Source: CAYQDF01 sp964416175
Lineage (GTDB): Bacteria; Chloroflexota; Anaerolineae; Anaerolineales; UBA4823
Assembly: GCA_964416175.1 (NCBI GenBank)
Contig: CAYQDF010000141.1
Location: 1 to 7,740, forward strand
Direction of reading: 5' to 3'
Length of the DNA stretch: 7,740 nt
The stretch's first letter is position 1, and the number at the start of each line of letters is the position of its first letter. Below, piece by piece: positions 7,043 to 7,740 of the stretch. The position numbers and the translations under genes are program-made. The notes under the pieces are model-generated. The model saw only the letters and a list, made by a program, of their open reading frames with translations, had not been told where the DNA came from and did no database searches.

Positions 7043-7740
7043 ATGGATAAAAAATCTTCCCTCCCCCTGGTGCTCGTCACCCACACCCTGCCAGAGGCGT
7101 GGCTTAAACCCCTCGAAGACCGTTGCCGGCTCGTGATTGGCCCCAAAGATGCCGTCAGCCTTGCTCCGGAACTTGAACAAAATCTCGCATACGCCTCCGG
7201 CCTGTTCTGCTTGCTGACCATCAAAGTGACGGAAGACCTGCTTGCTCGTGCACCTCGGCTCAAAGTCATAAGCAATATGGCCGTTGGCGTGGATAATGTC
7301 GACGTTGCTGCCTGCACGCGCCGCGGGATTCCTGTGGGCAACACCCCTGGCGTCCTCACCGACGGGACGGCGGATCTGACGATGGCGATCCTTCTCGCCA
7401 TCGCCCGTCGGATCTGCGAGTCCAGCTCAGATGCCCGGAGCGGACGGTGGCAGACCTGGTCTCCGACAGGCTGGCTGGGGAAAGACCTGAAAGGGGCGAC
7501 CTTGGGCATTGTCGGCATGGGACAGATCGGCTCCGCGGTCGCAGCCCGCGCACGTGCCTTTGGCATGCAGATTATCTACTCAGATCCAAAGCAAGACCGG
7601 GCTGTCGCAGAAAATCTCGCTGCCTTTCCTGTCCAGTTCGAAGAACTGCTTAAAAACAGCGATTTTATCAGCCTGCACGTGCCGCTCACCCGGGAGACGC
7701 GCGGATTAATCGACGAAAAAGCCCTTCGGATGATGAAGCC
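7043..7740 (+). CDS. D-2-hydroxyacid dehydrogenase, hydroxypyruvate/glyoxylate reductase type (3' truncated by window)
   Basis: The first 232 residues are visible; family members are about 310-335 residues, so roughly a quarter is missing. The N-terminal substrate half shows SNMAVGVDNVD (77-87), the hydroxyacid-binding loop, and GNTPGVLTDGTADLTMA (99-115), typical of glyoxylate/hydroxypyruvate reductases. The Rossmann domain has GMGQIG (158-163). Asp181 after the next strand (IIYSD) suggests NAD(H) rather than NADP(H), whose enzymes usually have Arg or Ser there. HVPLTRETRGLI (212-223) is the conserved stretch before the catalytic Arg-Glu-His residues, which lie beyond the window and cannot be checked. 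The gene begins three bases after the kinase stop, without a clear ribosome site. Next to GG breakdown genes it probably interconverts D-glycerate and hydroxypyruvate, or reduces glyoxylate. Other D-2-hydroxyacids remain possible substrates. Confidence 0.9.
   Translation, partial: MDKKSSLPLVLVTHTLPEAWLKPLEDRCRLVIGPKDAVSLAPELEQNLAYASGLFCLLTIKVTEDLLARAPRLKVISNMAVGVDNVDVAACTRRGIPVGNTPGVLTDGTADLTMAILLAIARRICESSSDARSGRWQTWSPTGWLGKDLKGATLGIVGMGQIGSAVAARARAFGMQIIYSDPKQDRAVAENLAAFPVQFEELLKNSDFISLHVPLTRETRGLIDEKALRMMK

Larger units (their letters stand above)
123..7740 (+). other. Glucosylglycerate synthesis and breakdown operon (extends past the window)
   Basis: Six consecutive same-strand genes have junctions of 4-base overlap, 26-base gap, 4-base overlap, 4-base overlap and 3-base gap. 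No internal promoter or terminator is visible. The inferred chain is NDP-glucose plus 3-phosphoglycerate to glucosyl-3-phosphoglycerate (gpgS), then glucosylglycerate (gpgP), then glucose-1-phosphate plus D-glycerate (phosphorylase), then 2-phosphoglycerate (kinase) or hydroxypyruvate (dehydrogenase). Family assignments are read from motifs; the pathway is inferred from their combination. Confidence 0.8.

Noticed and set aside
6988..7566. 192-residue open frame on the minus strand
   Set aside because: It spans the kinase/dehydrogenase junction in antisense and is rich in Arg and Ser, a typical shadow of a coding strand.
1..7740. Mobile element, CRISPR array, defence system or structural RNA
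   Set aside because: No direct repeat arrays, inverted terminal repeats, transposase or nuclease motifs, or RNA-like regions were seen; nearly every base is within a metabolic gene.

Overview
The window holds one tightly packed, co-directional (+ strand) gene cluster. It reads as a nearly complete synthesis-and-breakdown module for glucosylglycerate (GG), a charged compatible solute and possible carbon reserve. GC content is in the mid-50s by eye. There are no tRNA, rRNA, CRISPR or mobile-element signals and no intergenic space above about 30 bases after the first 122 bases. The organism is probably a free-living bacterium. The gene set and the fusion of universal-stress-protein-like domains to the GG-phosphate synthase make me favour Chloroflexota (Anaerolineae-like), but that is inference and no marker gene confirms it.

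Layout: (1) 1-119, the possible 3' end of an upstream gene, weakly supported. (2) 123-1370, a GT-B (GT4-like) glycosyltransferase. (3) 1367-3295, a fusion of two Usp-like domains with glucosyl-3-phosphoglycerate synthase (GpgS). (4) 3322-3897, a histidine-phosphatase-family enzyme, likely glucosyl-3-phosphoglycerate phosphatase (GpgP). (5) 3894-5663, a GH13_18 phosphorylase, likely glucosylglycerate phosphorylase. (6) 5660-7039, a MOFRL-type glycerate 2-kinase. (7) 7043 to the window edge, a D-2-hydroxyacid dehydrogenase (glyoxylate/hydroxypyruvate reductase or D-glycerate dehydrogenase), truncated by the window. Three junctions are 4-base ATGA stop/start overlaps (1367, 3894, 5660) and another has a 3-base gap, so the genes are very likely one translationally coupled operon.

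How the genes would work together (inference from family knowledge): GpgS joins glucose from an NDP-glucose to 3-phosphoglycerate, and the phosphatase releases GG. The phosphorylase splits GG with inorganic phosphate into glucose-1-phosphate and D-glycerate. The kinase returns D-glycerate to glycolysis as 2-phosphoglycerate, or the dehydrogenase interconverts it with hydroxypyruvate. The GT4-like enzyme at the 5' end may add a further sugar to GG or GG-phosphate, as in mannosylglucosylglycerate, but its acceptor cannot be read from the sequence. The most interesting points are the co-transcription of opposing pathways, the Usp-GpgS fusion, and the unassigned GT4 enzyme.
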